Assembly: GCA_964020155.1 (NCBI GenBank) | Contig: OZ026546.1 | Location: 4,997,900-5,061,899, forward strand | Reading direction: 5' to 3' | DNA length: 64,000 nt | DNA from: Chondrilla cf. caribensis | Taxonomy: Eukaryota; Porifera; Demospongiae; Chondrillida; Chondrillidae | Part shown: one piece after another, positions 34,801 through 48,400 of the stretch | Layout of the letters: each line of letters opens with the position of its first letter | Numbering within the stretch: the first letter of the stretch is position 1 | Notes under the pieces: generated by a model | Told to the model about the DNA's origin: nothing | Database searches by the model: none | What the model saw: only the letters and a program-made list of their open reading frames with translations | Translations under genes and position numbers: made by a program

Positions 34801-37800
34801 ACCTTTTGTCTATAATCACCGAGTGTGTGTTAATTTGTAATAAAAATGACGGCTATTGAATACCATGTACGTACGTGTGTATATATACGTACATTGTAAG
34901 TCTTCCCTTTGCGCTTAAGAAGTAAAATTCGCTGTTTGACGTAGCTTGAGTATACCATTTTTCTTTGAGCCTCACTTAATAATGATTACATAAGTGTTAA
35001 AATTTATTTGACTGGCTCACCGTCGATGACCGACGGCTGACCGGCCGGTGTCCGTCAGATAGTTGACCGCCCGACGACTGCCCGACGTCGTTCAGTTTTT
35101 TTAGAAGCAGAGGCTTGTTTAATTATTCGAACTATACACTGTATTTGTATGTAAACTATTAGTATAGCAACATTTTCTCTATGAACTGTATACGTACATC
35201 TGGTGATACACAAGATGGATCACATTCGAGCTATTTTGCTCCTCTAGAAAGTTGGAAATGGAAAGGAATTTTCAGACTTTGACTTTCAATAGGAAATGTT
35301 AATTTAATTATCGTAAGGATGCTAATAATTAAATTATCATTTCAACACCGACGTACATATAACAATGAAGTACCTGTACATGTGTACTTTTACACACACG
35401 CACACACACATGCACACACACACCACCTACCTTTTACTAAATACATGTATACGCATGACATTGTTTTTGCATTGTTGCACTTTACATTGTTGTATTTGTT
35501 GGTTTATTGTACATTCATACGTAAGTACAGCTGTTTAGTCTGTTAGTGCTGTTACAATTACTTTTTCTTTCTCTTCAAATGCAGATGCTTGTAATCCTAA
35601 TAAGGGTGAGTTACATTATCTGTGAGTGTTTTATCCTGTATGTCCATTCAGTATTATTGTGAATGACATACAGTGAAATTTCCATAATCCACCACAATTG
35701 GGAGACTCAGTTTTATGGTAGTCGGGTTAGTTTAGTGGGGCTGGTGGATTAATGCAGTTTGAGCATACTAAACACTGGTATGTGCACAAAACATCTCAGA
35801 ATGTTTTGGATCATGGCAACAATTATGTAACAATAACAATAGCCTGTTCTAATTTGTCAAATTAGGGTTTCTTCACTCGTTTTGTCTTCAGTTGGTGCAC
35901 ATCGCAGGATAAGTTAACTACACACTTAAACAGAACAAGCAATTCGAGTCCCTCCACACCCAAATTACTTGGATGTCTCTTTTAGGTTTAGAAAAATTCT
36001 TCTCTGGGGATATAACATTTACACTTACTACCACTATTCCATCATCAGAAATTATTGTGGCCAGTGGCAGATTAGACGTATATTATTAAAAGTGTACATT
36101 TTAATTTGTTCTTTGAAATTTGGGCAGATTGGTGGGTTAGGCAGATTATCGGGGGTGGATTACAGAGGTTTCACTGCAGTCCTTTATCATTGTGGAAACA
36201 GTTCAAGCGTAGTAACTATCCTGATTATAATACTAGCCTCAGTGGAGCCAGCACCTAACCTGTTCTCCTAATACTACTCAAGGAAGGTTGTATAGTGTAG
36301 CCAATGGTTTGTTTCCATGACTCTGGGCTATAGTGAATATTTCCATTGACACACATCTCATCTCAATCCTTGGACTAAACTGATAGGCCGATTGTGCAGT
36401 GACATCATCAATGACGTCATGAAGAACGGAAATGGTCGCGAAGGGTGTCATGGGTAGGATTTTACATTGGGGACGATTTATCGATTGTCAAAAAAACACA
36501 TTCCTGGCTCTAGCCTGGGTGGAAAATCTCCCGACGATTTAAACGTTGGACAGCTGAAACGATGGCTAGCCTGTCGAAGTGCTTGTAGATCTGGAAAAAA
36601 AGCTGAATTAGTTCAGCGGTATGTGATATACCGGTGTTAAATACCCTCGTGATTGCCGTATAGCTGTGGTAATAGATGCACGTCTTAATAAGTGTATGCA
36701 AAAGTTGTATGTGTAAATGATGGATATATTTTACTCTCTCGTGAAGAGTCAAAGATTACATCCACATGTGCTTAGATATGATTGTTATTTCTTCTGACCT
36801 TATATTTGCCTGCGTGAAAGGAGATTCTCCAAACTGTACATACGTATTCTATACATTTCTTGACCGATTGTAAATATGCCACACCTCTGTGCTGCATGTT
36901 CCCAGCTGTACATCTAACAGCAAGACTTCTCCACACTTCCTTCCACAAGTTTCCATCTGGGGCATTGGCAGGTGCTTTTGCTGGAAGTGGGTTGCAATCG
37001 TTGGGGAGAACAATTGAAAACTCTTGGTATAGCGTTGGATTTTAAGATTCTGTTTGTCCGCGTGGTCTTGTGCATTCTTTTTCTACCTGATACGTGGTAC
37101 AATTTGGCAGTAAAATGTTTAGTACACATACGTGTGGAACTGTTATTAGTCCAAACTCCCTTACTTTCAACTCTACATATGTTTCTAACCCAATTACGAC
37201 GAAGAGCTGCATCGAATGGAAATTTGTGGAAAGAAAGAAACCTGTGGAGAAGTCTTGCTGTTGGATGTACAACCGGGAACAGCACAGTGCGATGTTGACC
37301 TTTTGCGCCATCGTAACTTGTTGATGTCTTGTAGTCCAATTTCCTCATCGTCAGTTATAGTATCTTCTTCGATCCAAAATGATTCAAAACTTTTCACCAA
37401 ATTATTCCAAAACTCAATGCATACACTTTACACATGTCTGTCTATATCCTATTACAAATCATTGATATTATGCAATAAATTACTTTACATAATATGTTAC
37501 TAAACACTGCAGCGGTCTTGGTGGATGGCAGATTAGACATATATTAAAAGTGTACATTTTAATTTGTTCTTTGAAAACTAGGGCAGATTAGTGGGTTAGG
37601 CAGATTATGGGGGGTGGATCACATGTTTCACTGCAGTCCTTCATCATTGTGGAATCAGTTCAAGCGTAGTAACTATCCTGATTATAATACTAGCCATCGT
37701 AGAACCAGCCCCTAACCTGTTCTCCTAATACTACTCAAGGAAGGTTATTTAGTGTAGCCAAGGGTTTGTTTCCATGACTCCAGGTTGTAGTGAATACTTC

Positions 37801-38356
37801 TGTTAGTACACATCTCATCTCAGTCCTTGGACTAAGCTGATTGTTTGTCTTCCTTTACCATTGTAACTGCATGACATTAATTTTAGGATATCAGTATGTG
37901 TGAATGGATAATGCCTCTGTGGTAAATATTTGACCTAGTAATGTAATGTAAGATTGACATGTTTAATGAACTGTTAAACTGTTTAAATGAATTTCATTGG
38001 CACACAATGGAGATAGACAACTAACTGGTATGGTCGAAATGGACTCACAAGATACCACTGTTGCACTTGGGAGTATTTCCTTTTGCCAACAGTAGACTCC
38101 CCTCACAAACCCTTACCCCACAAATACACTGTGAGCATGTGACGTCATTATTAAAGTGGTCTATAAGGGTCATTATCCTGTAGTTAGGTGATAACTATGT
38201 ATTGCATACAGTGTAATATACTTTCTGTGAATGTGTGCCATTTATTAAATTTATCACTGTCTCCGTCCCCTCTCCATACTAGGATCAGCATCAACTCCAG
38301 CTGTTTTCGGGTTATTTCTTGCTGTGTTGGCTGTTTTCATCACTACAATGGTGTAG
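31362..38356 (+). CDS. R5: single-Ig, GPI-type surface protein (type C)
   Basis: Exons: 31362-31434 signal peptide, 34375-34689 Ig, 35585-35605 micro-exon, 38283-38356 C-terminus. Phases are 1 throughout; 483 nt give 160 residues and TAG. After the Ig comes ACNPNKG, then GSASTPAV and a hydrophobic GLFLAVLAVFITTMV that runs to the stop with no basic tail, the classic layout of a GPI-attachment signal (small omega residues such as S-A-S, short spacer, hydrophobic end). There is no FN3 and no cytoplasmic part. A very short TM anchor is the alternative. Confidence 0.8.
31764..31822 (+). repeat. Short (CA)n array in R5 first intron
   Basis: About 38 bp of CA followed by cacacacatacacgcgcgcg. Confidence 0.85.
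31850..34374 (+). other. R5 signal-Ig intron, duplicated in R6
   Basis: The blocks 32180-33120 and 33960-34374 recur at 41930-42860 and 43140-43627 in R6, and part recurs inverted at 26400-27440 in R4. A - strand frame (about 32240-32350; intact as 41767-42090 in R6) reads MFLGLAAAAFGLIQHDNTIF and on; I do not recognise it. No exon was identified. Confidence 0.5.
34375..34689 (+). CDS. R5 Ig-like exon
   Basis: 315 nt, phase 1-1, acceptor tctctctccaag, donor gtatgc. [54 protein letters not shown]. The N-terminal third is the most divergent among the Ig exons, and the C-terminal half is nearly invariant. Confidence 0.88.
35585..35605 (+). CDS. R5 linker micro-exon
   Basis: 21 nt after ctcttcaaatgcag, donor gtgagt, phase 1-1, encoding (D)ACNPNK(G). 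The R6 counterpart is 27 nt at 45586. The long pyrimidine tract and conserved position support it. Confidence 0.65.
36530..36625 (+). pseudogene. SAP-domain-like fragment
   Basis: PDDLNVGQLKRWLACRSACR continuing SGKKAELVQR, ending at a good donor (gtatgt). The LxxWLxxRGxxxxGKKAELVxRV pattern is the SAP DNA-binding motif, often seen at the start of transposon-borne proteins in invertebrates. There is no further coding sequence. Confidence 0.5.
36885..37320. pseudogene. Two inverted THAP-domain fragments
   Basis: On the - strand, CAVPGCTSNSKTSPQ (37300-37255), then with a frame shift SFHKFPFDAALRRNWVRNIC and CTKHFTAKLYH, match the C2CH THAP zinc finger. On the + strand 36885-36960 a second copy of its first part (TSNSKTSP, SFHKFPSG) lies in inverse orientation. 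Both are broken. THAP fingers occur in P-element transposases and host factors; a transposon source is likely. Confidence 0.6.
38283..38356 (+). CDS. R5 GPI-signal exon
   Basis: Acceptor ctctccatactag, phase 1, stop TAG at 38354-38356. It encodes SASTPAVFGLFLAVLAVF then ITTMV. R6 has STSTPAVVGLFLAVLGVF then ITTMA. Confidence 0.78.
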
Positions 38357-38510
38357 CCTAACTGTGTATCTGACAGTACATACACTAGCAAATTATTATT
38401 TTACTTGTACTATCAAGTGTAGCTTTGATATTTTGCTGTAGTGTTTTTTCACGCGATTGAATGCAGAATAATAATTATAGCAATCATAAAAATCAAAAAC
38501 AATAAATTTT

Positions 38511-38516
38511 GTATAA
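38511..38516 (+). promoter_or_regulatory. R5 polyadenylation signal
   Basis: AATAAA lies 155 bp after the R5 stop codon, the first canonical signal downstream. Confidence 0.5.
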
Positions 38517-38930
38517 TATTATACTGTATTAATTTTGTCAGGCTGCCCTAGGCCTATATATTATAGTTCAAGACATGTTGCCTAACATCCATTTTGTACC
38601 TATATACGAATTGTTTACAACTTTACATGCATACGTAATAATTTTATGTCTGTAATATAAGGGATACACACACATTCACTTCACATGCATGCATGTAGCA
38701 CTGCATGTTTGGATGATATGAATAATAATCATAATAATACTGGCCTACGTGGCTATATTATATACAGTGAGACTCCAAGTAATCTACATAGAATAATATA
38801 TTAAACTGATGTGAGATTAGCATGATATAGAACATAATTATAACAATTTTTATTTTTTATAATTGGCATTGAAAGTGACCACCATACAATATTATAGTGG
38901 TGATAGACTTATTATATTATATTCACTTAT

Positions 38931-39093
38931 GCAACTACCCTACAAGCCGGAGACACTGTACATATAGGAAGTCTAGTACTGGAAGTGATGCTATAATATT
39001 ATAGTTCAAGTATTGATGGATACCATTTCCATGGTAGACAATGCCTTGTGACTCCTGTTGATAGTCCAAGTACTGGAACCATCACATTGTCTG
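38931..39093 (+). pseudogene. Decayed Ig exon (3' half)
   Basis: gcaactaccctacaagccgg...gatggataccatttcc...ggaaccatcacattgtctg then gtatgtg: the second half of an Ig exon with small insertions and frame breaks. It lies 3' of R5; R6 has a matching remnant at 49766. Confidence 0.75.
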
Positions 39094-39310
39094 GTATGTG
39101 ATACATGAATTTGTCTGTACATGAATATTATCATGCATTTGTGATTACAACAACTCGTTGTAAGTAATTGCAACAACAAAAGTGGCTAAAGTTTCTTTCT
39201 TTTGTTTTACTTATTGAAAATGAATTCTTTCAGTCTCCTATTAATTTTATGCATAGTAGTGCATATGCAAATATAAGGTACTAACACATAATATATAATT
39301 ATAGGCCTGC

Positions 39311-39451
39311 ACACAGCGACATGCACACACATGTGCACACACACACCCACACACACGCACACACGTACACACACACAATCACGGACACATGAAAACATGC
39401 GCACACACACACACGTACGCACGCACGTACACACACACAATCACGGACACA

Positions 39452-39499
<48 letters not shown>

Positions 39500-39545
39500 C
39501 ACACACACACGCACACACGCATGTGCACACACACATGCACACACA

Positions 39546-39580
<35 letters not shown>

Positions 39581-39623
39581 GCGCACACACGCACGCACGT
39601 ACACACACACAATCACGGACACA

Positions 39624-39666
<43 letters not shown>

Positions 39667-39723
39667 GCATGCACACACACACGCACACACGCATGTGCAC
39701 ACACACATGCACACATACACACA

Positions 39724-39766
<43 letters not shown>

Positions 39767-39828
39767 GCGCGCGCGCACGCACGCACGTACGTACACACAC
39801 ACAATCACAGACACATGAAAACATGCGT

Positions 39829-39872
<44 letters not shown>

Positions 39873-39925
39873 GTATTAATCACGGACACATGAAAACATG
39901 CGCACACACACACACATAGATACAT
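39311..39925 (+). repeat. Complex (CA)n array with embedded atcacggacacatgaaaaca units
   Basis: CA/CACG tracts are broken up by five copies of a unique segment (aatcacggacacatgaaaac), so this is a higher-order tandem repeat of about 180-250 bp. The very long His/Thr and Val/Cys frames are artefacts. Confidence 0.9.
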
Positions 39926-40222
39926 ACACAGTGCTGTCGTAAATCTGGTACAGAGCCCAATGAATGTTCCTTAACATCTGCACCTTCAAATTATTGGTCA
40001 CTACATGTACATGTATAGTTCTCGGTTTGTTACAATGTACTATAATATGTATAACTGTCTGTAAATATAAATAATGGTAAAGTTTACTGTACACATATAT
40101 ATACTATTGGCACGCACGCACACATGCATGCACCCATGAACCCACACACAAACACACGCACACACACACACTTGCACGCACACGCACGCACACACACATA
40201 CCAGTCGACGTCTTTATTATTG

Positions 40223-40444
40223 ATATACCATCTTTTTCCACTGGTGTCCAAGTAGAATATATTATATATATATATATCTTGACATAATCAACCGTCTTGT
40301 ATCACTGACATGGCAACAACCTCCTAATACTCCTCCAGTCACATCCACTACAGTCACCTACTGTCCTATATCATCACCAAACTGTGGGAATAGTATGAAC
40401 TGTACCAGTCCATGTATTATTAGTGGACTAGATCCAGGTACAGA
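40223..40444 (+). pseudogene. Decayed FN3-B exon
   Basis: Homologous to FN3-B from ATATACCATC to the GLDPGT region. The acceptor AG has become TG (ttattattg), an AT run is inserted after the GVQVE part, and the 3' end is cut by unrelated sequence. No TM exon follows. Confidence 0.8.
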
Positions 40445-41380
40445 CCTGGTACAAAGGACAACACTGCGGCACTTGTTAGATGGAGGGAGGCAGAAGAGAG
40501 AATCTAAGCTGTATTAACCTACGAAAAAATGGCCTGTATGTTTAATGATTGTTCTGTCAATGTAAAACATTAAAAAGATGAACATATGTATCAGAGAAGC
40601 TTCCGTTTTCGTTGTATACACCTGGAATGAGAAAGCAGCTTGAGATTGCCGGTTTTTCGAAACGTCCTCACCACATAGTCCGATGTAGCCCAGACCCATC
40701 CATGCAGCCTCCATTTTGATCTGGGCTTCGTCAGACTATACTCAACGCCAAAAGTCTAGCAGGCCAGACCAGTGGCTAGTTAGTCTAGCTGAGAAGAGAC
40801 GAGCACCCTATCAGAGAACTGTATCATGGATCAGATGTGTGCTTAGATTTTCATTATTACAATCTGCTATCAGAGACAAACCTATATACAGAAAGCCAAA
40901 AATCAATCATGGATCAATTGATTTGCAAATCTAGATTGTGATACAGTGATCTCATACTTTATTACAGTAACTATTATTTCGTTTCATTGTGTTATCCACA
41001 TATTGTTTGAGTAACATTTTTAATTCACTAGGACGTTTACGGGCATAGTCGAGAATATACTGGTAGCTATTATTATGTAACTATTTCCGAAACGCAAAAA
41101 CTACGTAGTTCTATATATTATTATCTCTAGTAGTAACAGTATTACGTAGATTTTGCGTTTCGGAACTAGTTATATAGCAACCGGTATATTTTCGCCTATG
41201 CCTAGTGAAAAAAGGGGAGTACACACATCGTTGTTGAATCATCGTCCATTTACTATTTTACCCATTCGTCGAAACGTTCGGTAAGCTTAAAAGTCTTTGA
41301 ATTATTCCGAATTTGGTTAGATTTTCTTTCCAGTGAGCAATTGTATGCCTTGTTTAAATTTGTAGGTATTGGCTCGGGTA

Positions 41381-41453
41381 ATGGAGTTTCTTCAGTATTC
41401 GATTTACCTTTTCTTTGTTTTTGTACAACTATTTCATGTTATCCGCGGACAAA
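41381..41453 (+). CDS. R6 signal-peptide exon
   Basis: 73 nt, MEFLQYSIYLFFVFVQLFHV then IRGQ, donor gtgagt at 41454. It matches R5 except IRGQ for IGGQ. Confidence 0.85.
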
Positions 41454-44400
41454 GTGAGTCAACATTTATATAATAGTATAGAATCTGATAGATAGGTAGA
41501 TAATTATTATCATAGTGCAACATGTCAACATTACAGACACTAAGGCATATTGTCCAATGAAGCATTCATAGACAAACAACAGTATACATAGGCAAAACAT
41601 GATCAGGAACAAAATCTGTTAGTCCACATAGTATAGATCTTTTTCATAATTGCTGGATTTTGACATGCAGCTGAGAGATCCAACTTTAGCTTCATCATTT
41701 AAGGTTGGAAAATCAATGAAGCACCATCATCTTCATGAGGGGGGCGGTCTGCTAGTTTGCTACACACTACAGTGCAGTAGCCAGTGATTCAAAATTCTTC
41801 AATATCCCAAGATGAACACTCCCTGCAAACACATAGCTCTCTTTGGATCTGCCTCCATCGCCAAGTCTCAATGTGGAATAATATTCTAAGAGTAAAAAAT
41901 CGATTAGAAGCTGCAAATCACAACTTAAAGGGGGGAATGTGCCAAACAAATTTAAACAGTCATGGCATACCCGGACAATGCCTTGAAGATCCTTTAAAGT
42001 TTTGGTCAGCGTTATGAAGGTTAACATATGGAAGATGGTGTTGTCATGTTGAATTAATCCAAAGGCTGCTGCTGCCAGCCCAAGGAACATTTTTCCAACT
42101 ATATATCAACATTGCTACGCCTTGTTTGGATCAATCTTCTGTGTTAGCAGGTGCCATAATTTACACATTCAACAAAGCTGCACCATTCATTATTACTGTC
42201 CGACAATTGGTATGAATAAGTAGTTTGGATATTCCCCTGTAGCTAGCCTCCTTTTGCTGGTGTAGGCTTTTAAGTATGATATAATTGATGCTGTTGATAT
42301 TATATTGAATTTACTGTTTACCGCAAATTAATTGGTCACACTATGCCTTTTTGGCAGGTCATTGATATAAACACATTCTTTAGCTTCACCTCTTTATGCA
42401 ATGTATTGTGCAATAAGAATATGACCATTGCGTCATTTTCTCGACTAGTGTACAGAATACCAGTGCTCTTCGCAGAACAACTGCGTTTATTTGAATTAAG
42501 ATACGTAGTACAAGTTTCCACCAAGTATGTATGTTATACCGTTGAAACATAGACTATTTGTTTTTACCAAACATTTTTTAAAAAGTGTCCAACTATAGAC
42601 ATTGTCTGGGATATGGCATAATTACCCCTTTATAATAATAATAAATAATATATTGTATGACATAGTATGCAATTTCAACTATTATTGCATAATTACTTTA
42701 TGCTATATAGTATACTGTTCAGTCACTGCAATTATATCATTTATTATCCATCCGATCCTTGCCCTCCCAGGTCACCCTTACCATTTTAACTCATTTCCGA
42801 GGTTCACTTTTGTATCTCAGTAGTATCAATAGTAATGAGGAGTGTGTCCCATGAACTATGATTTTGATTTCATGCTATCTTCCTTTGTGGGTGCCTTAGT
42901 GCCAGTCTATACCTCACAGTAAAGCTAGATTTCCACTCTGTCACTGTCTGGTAGGAATATTACATGGCCTCACATTCGCTTATCAGGGGATCAATGATTG
43001 ACAATAGTAGTACTAGTGTATAGAAATACTGCATTGGCACTATAATAAGACAACAGCATAAGACGTGTTGTTGTGGTCCCAGTTTCTGCAATTTCTATAT
43101 GGTTTACTTACTGTTAACATGAATAGCAGAAAAGTTTGGTCTACTATATACCTATACATCAATGCCTGTCCTTTAGGTGCTTGCCTCATCATATTCCTTT
43201 ACGCCGTAGAACCTTGTTTATCCTAACTTTAGTTCTCTGAACAATCCTGCATTTGGTATCAGCCATTTTGATGTTTGTATCGCTAGACTGATGATGTAAT
43301 GTCAAACTGGCCTACCAGACGTAAATTATGTAAGGAAGTGTAGGCAAGTTGTTCATTCAGTCAATGCCTTATTTGTGTTATATGTAATGAACATTTTCTC
43401 TTTTACATTATGGTTACCATAGATTATGTGTATTGCTTTTTTAGTATAATATTATATGCATAACCTATTAAAATGAAATGTTCATCACTCTGTTGATTTT
43501 GTTACATTTGTACATTCTATTTTTAAACTTTATATATGCACCTCAATGAATCGCTCATATCTACCTACTTATTGCAATAATCTGTGATTATGAGATATCT
43601 GAAGTATACCTGTCATCTCTCTCCAAGGTGTTGGCACACCCACTAGTGCTACAGTGTGCGATGGTGACACTACCACACTGACTTGTGATGTCAATCAGTC
43701 CAATGGAGTTGTCCCCATCTGGAGAGTGTTCACCACATCTGATACCAGTGGATCCCCTGTGGCCACCCTTGCTAGCGGTGATAATAGACCTCCCTACAAC
43801 TATCCTACAGTACAACTTAACGACACTGTAGCAAGACTGGAAGTGATGGCTAGTTCAAGTATTAGTGGATACCATTTCCAGTGTAGACTATCCCTTGTGA
43901 CTCCTGTTGACAGTCCGAGTACTGGAACCATCACAGTGACAGGTATGTATGTTATTGTTTTATAATCAACTGTACTTTATATTATGACAAGGAATGACAA
44001 TGTGAATCTGTGTATTATGAATGAGGAACATCTGCAGCAATGTGCTTGGTCAAACCTTTTCGACTGTAGTCACAGATTGTTCATGTATGTCCTTCTCATT
44101 GATTGATTTGTAATAAAAATGACATTTATCCATGTACTCTAGGGACTAACACACGTATATTAGTCCTAGTTATTTCGTTGATATGTGTTGCTCGCGATAT
44201 ACACATCATTTTGCAAGTAAAGTGGTTCCCGGATCATGTGGATAAACAGTAACAATACCAAATAAGGTGATTCTAATTTAAGATATCCTATTAGTTCTGT
44301 AAGCTCAGCATTCTTCAACTGAATGTCATGTTCTCAGAGGAGAGGCTATACAGGTTACATGATAATTGTAGAAAGTATGACTTCTATGAATCTATTCAGT

Positions 44401-45382
44401 ACTTTTGCCCGTGCATAGGAAATTAATCAAGAGTGTATAGAATGTAATTCCTGTGAATCTATTGGACATGTGTATAATGCACCATTCACAAGATCACAAA
44501 TCATCGTAAACCAGTCATCCATTTTGAACTAATGGGGCTGCTGCACCTAAATTACTTGGGCATCTTATGTACGGAGTAGCAATTATTGCTAGTTTCACAT
44601 GCAGTCAGATTATACATATGTACGTACTTGCGTACATACAGTGTAACCAATGAAATCCACTGACACATTTGATTTGGGCATATCTTCGGCAGATTAACTA
44701 ATTTAATACTCATGCAGATAATGCAACTGAAGAAGAAAATAGTAATAATTATCATGATAATATAAGATACGTGCGTATTCAACTATCTAAATTGCACTGT
44801 TTTGAAACAACACACTAATACCATTTTCAGATGTGCCTTGTAGTCTTTAATGCGTGCATTTTAGTGTTTGAAGCCTTTTTAACTTCCCAGAAGAATTTAT
44901 TTTGTTATAATATTTGCAAATATCTTCAATATAGCTTTATCTTGTCCCCTACAAATTCATGCTAGTAAAGGTCATTATTTTGCTTGTAATTTTTCATCAG
45001 AGGCTTGTTTAATTATTTGAATAATGTACTGTATTTTTACGCATGTAGACTATTAGTATGGTAATGTTTTCTTTATGAACCACTTTCATAATGACAAAAC
45101 AAATTGTTCTAGTCACATGATGTTATGTCACTGATGGCGGAATAGCCGTATGATCTATCTTGTGATACACAAGATGGATCACACTCGAGCTATTTTGCTC
45201 CTTTAGGAAGTTGGAAATGGAAAGAAGTTTTCAGACTTTTGATTCATATCTATAACTACCTAGTTAATAGGAAATGTGACGAAACAGAGGTAGCATTTTT
45301 TACCATAATGTTCATTTCAAAACCTATAACGATGAAGTACCTGCACATGTATACAATTATGTGCATGCACACACACGCACGT

Positions 45383-45452
<70 letters not shown>

Positions 45453-48400
45453 CACTTACCTTTTCCTAAATGCATGTACGTATGTACATGTGTTTGTATT
45501 GTTGTATTTGTTGGTTTATTGTACGTACATATATAAGTACAGCTGTTTAGTCTGTTAGTTCTTTTACAATTCTCTTTCTCTTCAGATGCAGTTGCTTGTA
45601 GGTCTGGTAAAGGTAAGTTCCATCATCTGCAAGTGTTTTACCACATACGTATGTCCTTTCCATATTACTATGAATCAAATACAGTGAAACTTCGATAATC
45701 CACCACAATTGGGAGTCTCAATTTCATGGTAGATTAGCAGGGTTGGTGGATTAATGAGGTTTGAGCCTACTACACACTGGTATGTGCACTAAACATCTCA
45801 GAATGTTGTGGATCATGGCAACAATAATGTAACTGTTACAATAATAATAGCCTGTTCTAATTTGTCAAGTTTGGGTTTCTTCACTCGCTTTGTCTTCAGT
45901 TGGTGTGCATCAAAGGACAAGTTGACTACTCAAGTTGTAAACAAAACAAGCAATTCGAGTCCCTCCACACTTAAATTACTTGAATACTAGCTCATTTTTC
46001 AATTCTCAGCATTTTGAAATCGGCAGGTCTATGGTGGATTTCCGGGGGAAAAAATAACTCACTACTCATTTTGTCATCAGAAATTGTGAGGGATGGCAGC
46101 TACAGTATCGGCTTTGATCAAAAATGATTCAAAACAGTTCACTAAATTATCCCAAACTCAATGCATACACTTTTCATGTGTCTGTCTATATCCTATTACC
46201 AATCATTGATATTGTGCAGTAATCTAATTACTTTACATAATAGATTACTGAACACTACATTCCTCCCTTTCTTTGCCTTGTTTCTGTCTACATGGACCAT
46301 TTATTTTCTTCAGGAAAGATGCCTTTCGAGTTACATATCTTCCGTTGGAGTGACCATAATTATAGTACATTTTATCCACGTAACACTAAAAGGTACTGGA
46401 TCAAACTTGCTGGAGAGTGTTGTTTGTTTCTTTGGCATCAACAGAACTGTATCTCCAACTTGGATTTCTGATAGCTTGGCTTTCCTCATCTTGTCTGAAT
46501 AGAACTTCATTTTTTGCTCTGGCCTCTTCATCTCTTTTACGTATAACTGTAGCCTTCTTCGTCTTCTTTGTAGATATTATCTGAGGCAGCTTTGTTCTGA
46601 TGACACATAAACAATAGCATGGATGGGGTACTCCTGTGGTGACGTGTGGTGTGGCACGATAGTTGAGCAAAAATACAAACAATTCTTTGCACCAATCTTG
46701 TCCCTCTGCCTGAGCCGCTAGAATAGTTTTGTTTAAGGGCTTTATGAAACTTTCTGCTTCAGAATTAGTTCTGTTAGTTCTATTAGTTCTTAATTCTTCC
46801 ATAAAGGTCTTGAACTCATGACTAGTGAAAGGTGGACCGTTTTCATTTCGTAATTTCCTCGGTATACCATGTATTGCAAAAATTCTTGCCAGCTTGTTAA
46901 CTGTTGTATTTGCCGACGTGGAATGTACTATGGCTACATCTGGGAACCTTGAATATACATCTATTACAACTAAAAGGTATTCTCCCGTTGGAAATGGGCC
47001 ACCGAAATCAATGTGGACAGTATGCCATGCATCAGGAGGTAAGGGAGACATTTGTAGTGGATCTGGATGCGGATCCAGACCTTTTGCTTGACAAGCCAAA
47101 CACTCTCCAGCCATTTTCTTTATCTCTTGATCTATTCCTGGTAGCCAAATCTTCTCTCTGAGGAGCTGTTTTGTTTTAACAATGCCCTATGGCCTTCATG
47201 CATGATGGCTATTGCTCGCTTTCTTAACTTTGTTGGCATGTCATTGACAATCCGAGTTCCTTTTAGAATCACGTTTGCATCGTCGTTCACCGTCAACTCT
47301 TGTCGAACCTTGTATTATTGCCTCAACTCTGCACAGTTTACTCCTGTCTCGTTATCCTGACACACCCATAAATCCCATTTGTCTTTACGAATAAAATCTG
47401 CTTACTATTGGAGCATGTTGTCTTTCTTTGTTGCTGCCTCGATCTCACTCAACAACATTGCCTTTGGAACTGCATGGACAGATAGGAAGTTGACATAGTG
47501 TGATGCCATTTTCTCCTCATGCTAAAATGTGTCTTGACTAGGATGCCTTGATAGATAGTCGGATGGATTGCTAATTCCTCAGACTTCAATTGTCTTGTTG
47601 AACAGCTTATCTAAATTGGAACATCTCAAAGTCCATGTTTTTCTTTGGAATGAAATTGTCGTCAAGCTTTCTAAGCACCACAGCTTAAGTTTCTCCAGTG
47701 TTTGTGAACGTGTCGAATAATTCTTGTGTCTCCTGTCTGGCCTGGTATAGTAGTAAAGCACACTTTTGCTTGTCATTGGTGACATTCACTGCCACCAAAT
47801 AAGTCCTGAAATGACGCTTCCACATCTTCCATTATTGACTGAGAGAACTTGGGTCAGCTGCGGGATGAAATGGAGGGAGCAGTGCGATGTTGACCTTTTG
47901 CACCATCGTAACTTGTTGATGTCTTGTAGTCCAATTTCCTCATCGTCAGTTATAGTATCTTCTTCGATCCAAAATGATTCAAAACTTTTCACCAAATTAT
48001 TCCAAAACTCAATGCATACACTTTACACATGTCTGTCTATATCCTATTACAAATCATTGATATTATGCAATAAATTACTTTACATAATATGTTACTAAAC
48101 ACTGCAGCGGTCTTGGTGGATGGCAGATTAGACGTATATTAAAAGTGTACATTTTAATTTGTTCTTTGAAAACTTGGGGCAGATTAGTAGGTTAGGCAGA
48201 TTATAGGGGGGAGGGGGGTGGATTACTGAGGTTTCACTGCAGTCCTTTATCATTGTGGAAACAGTTCAAGCGTAGTAACTATCCTGATTATAATACTAGC
48301 CGTCGTAGAACCAGCCCCTAACCTGTTCTCCTAATACTACTCAAGGAAGGTTATTTAGTGTAGCAAAGGGTTTGTTTCCATGACTCCAGGTTGTAGTGAA

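Noticed and set aside
39299..39925. Frames of 140-208 codons of Cys/Val or His/Thr
   Set aside because: Microsatellite artefacts with no unique sequence.
41767..42090. 107-codon - strand frame as a host gene
   Set aside because: It is repeated and broken in the R5 copy and lies in a duplicated intron; probably repeat debris, but not identified.
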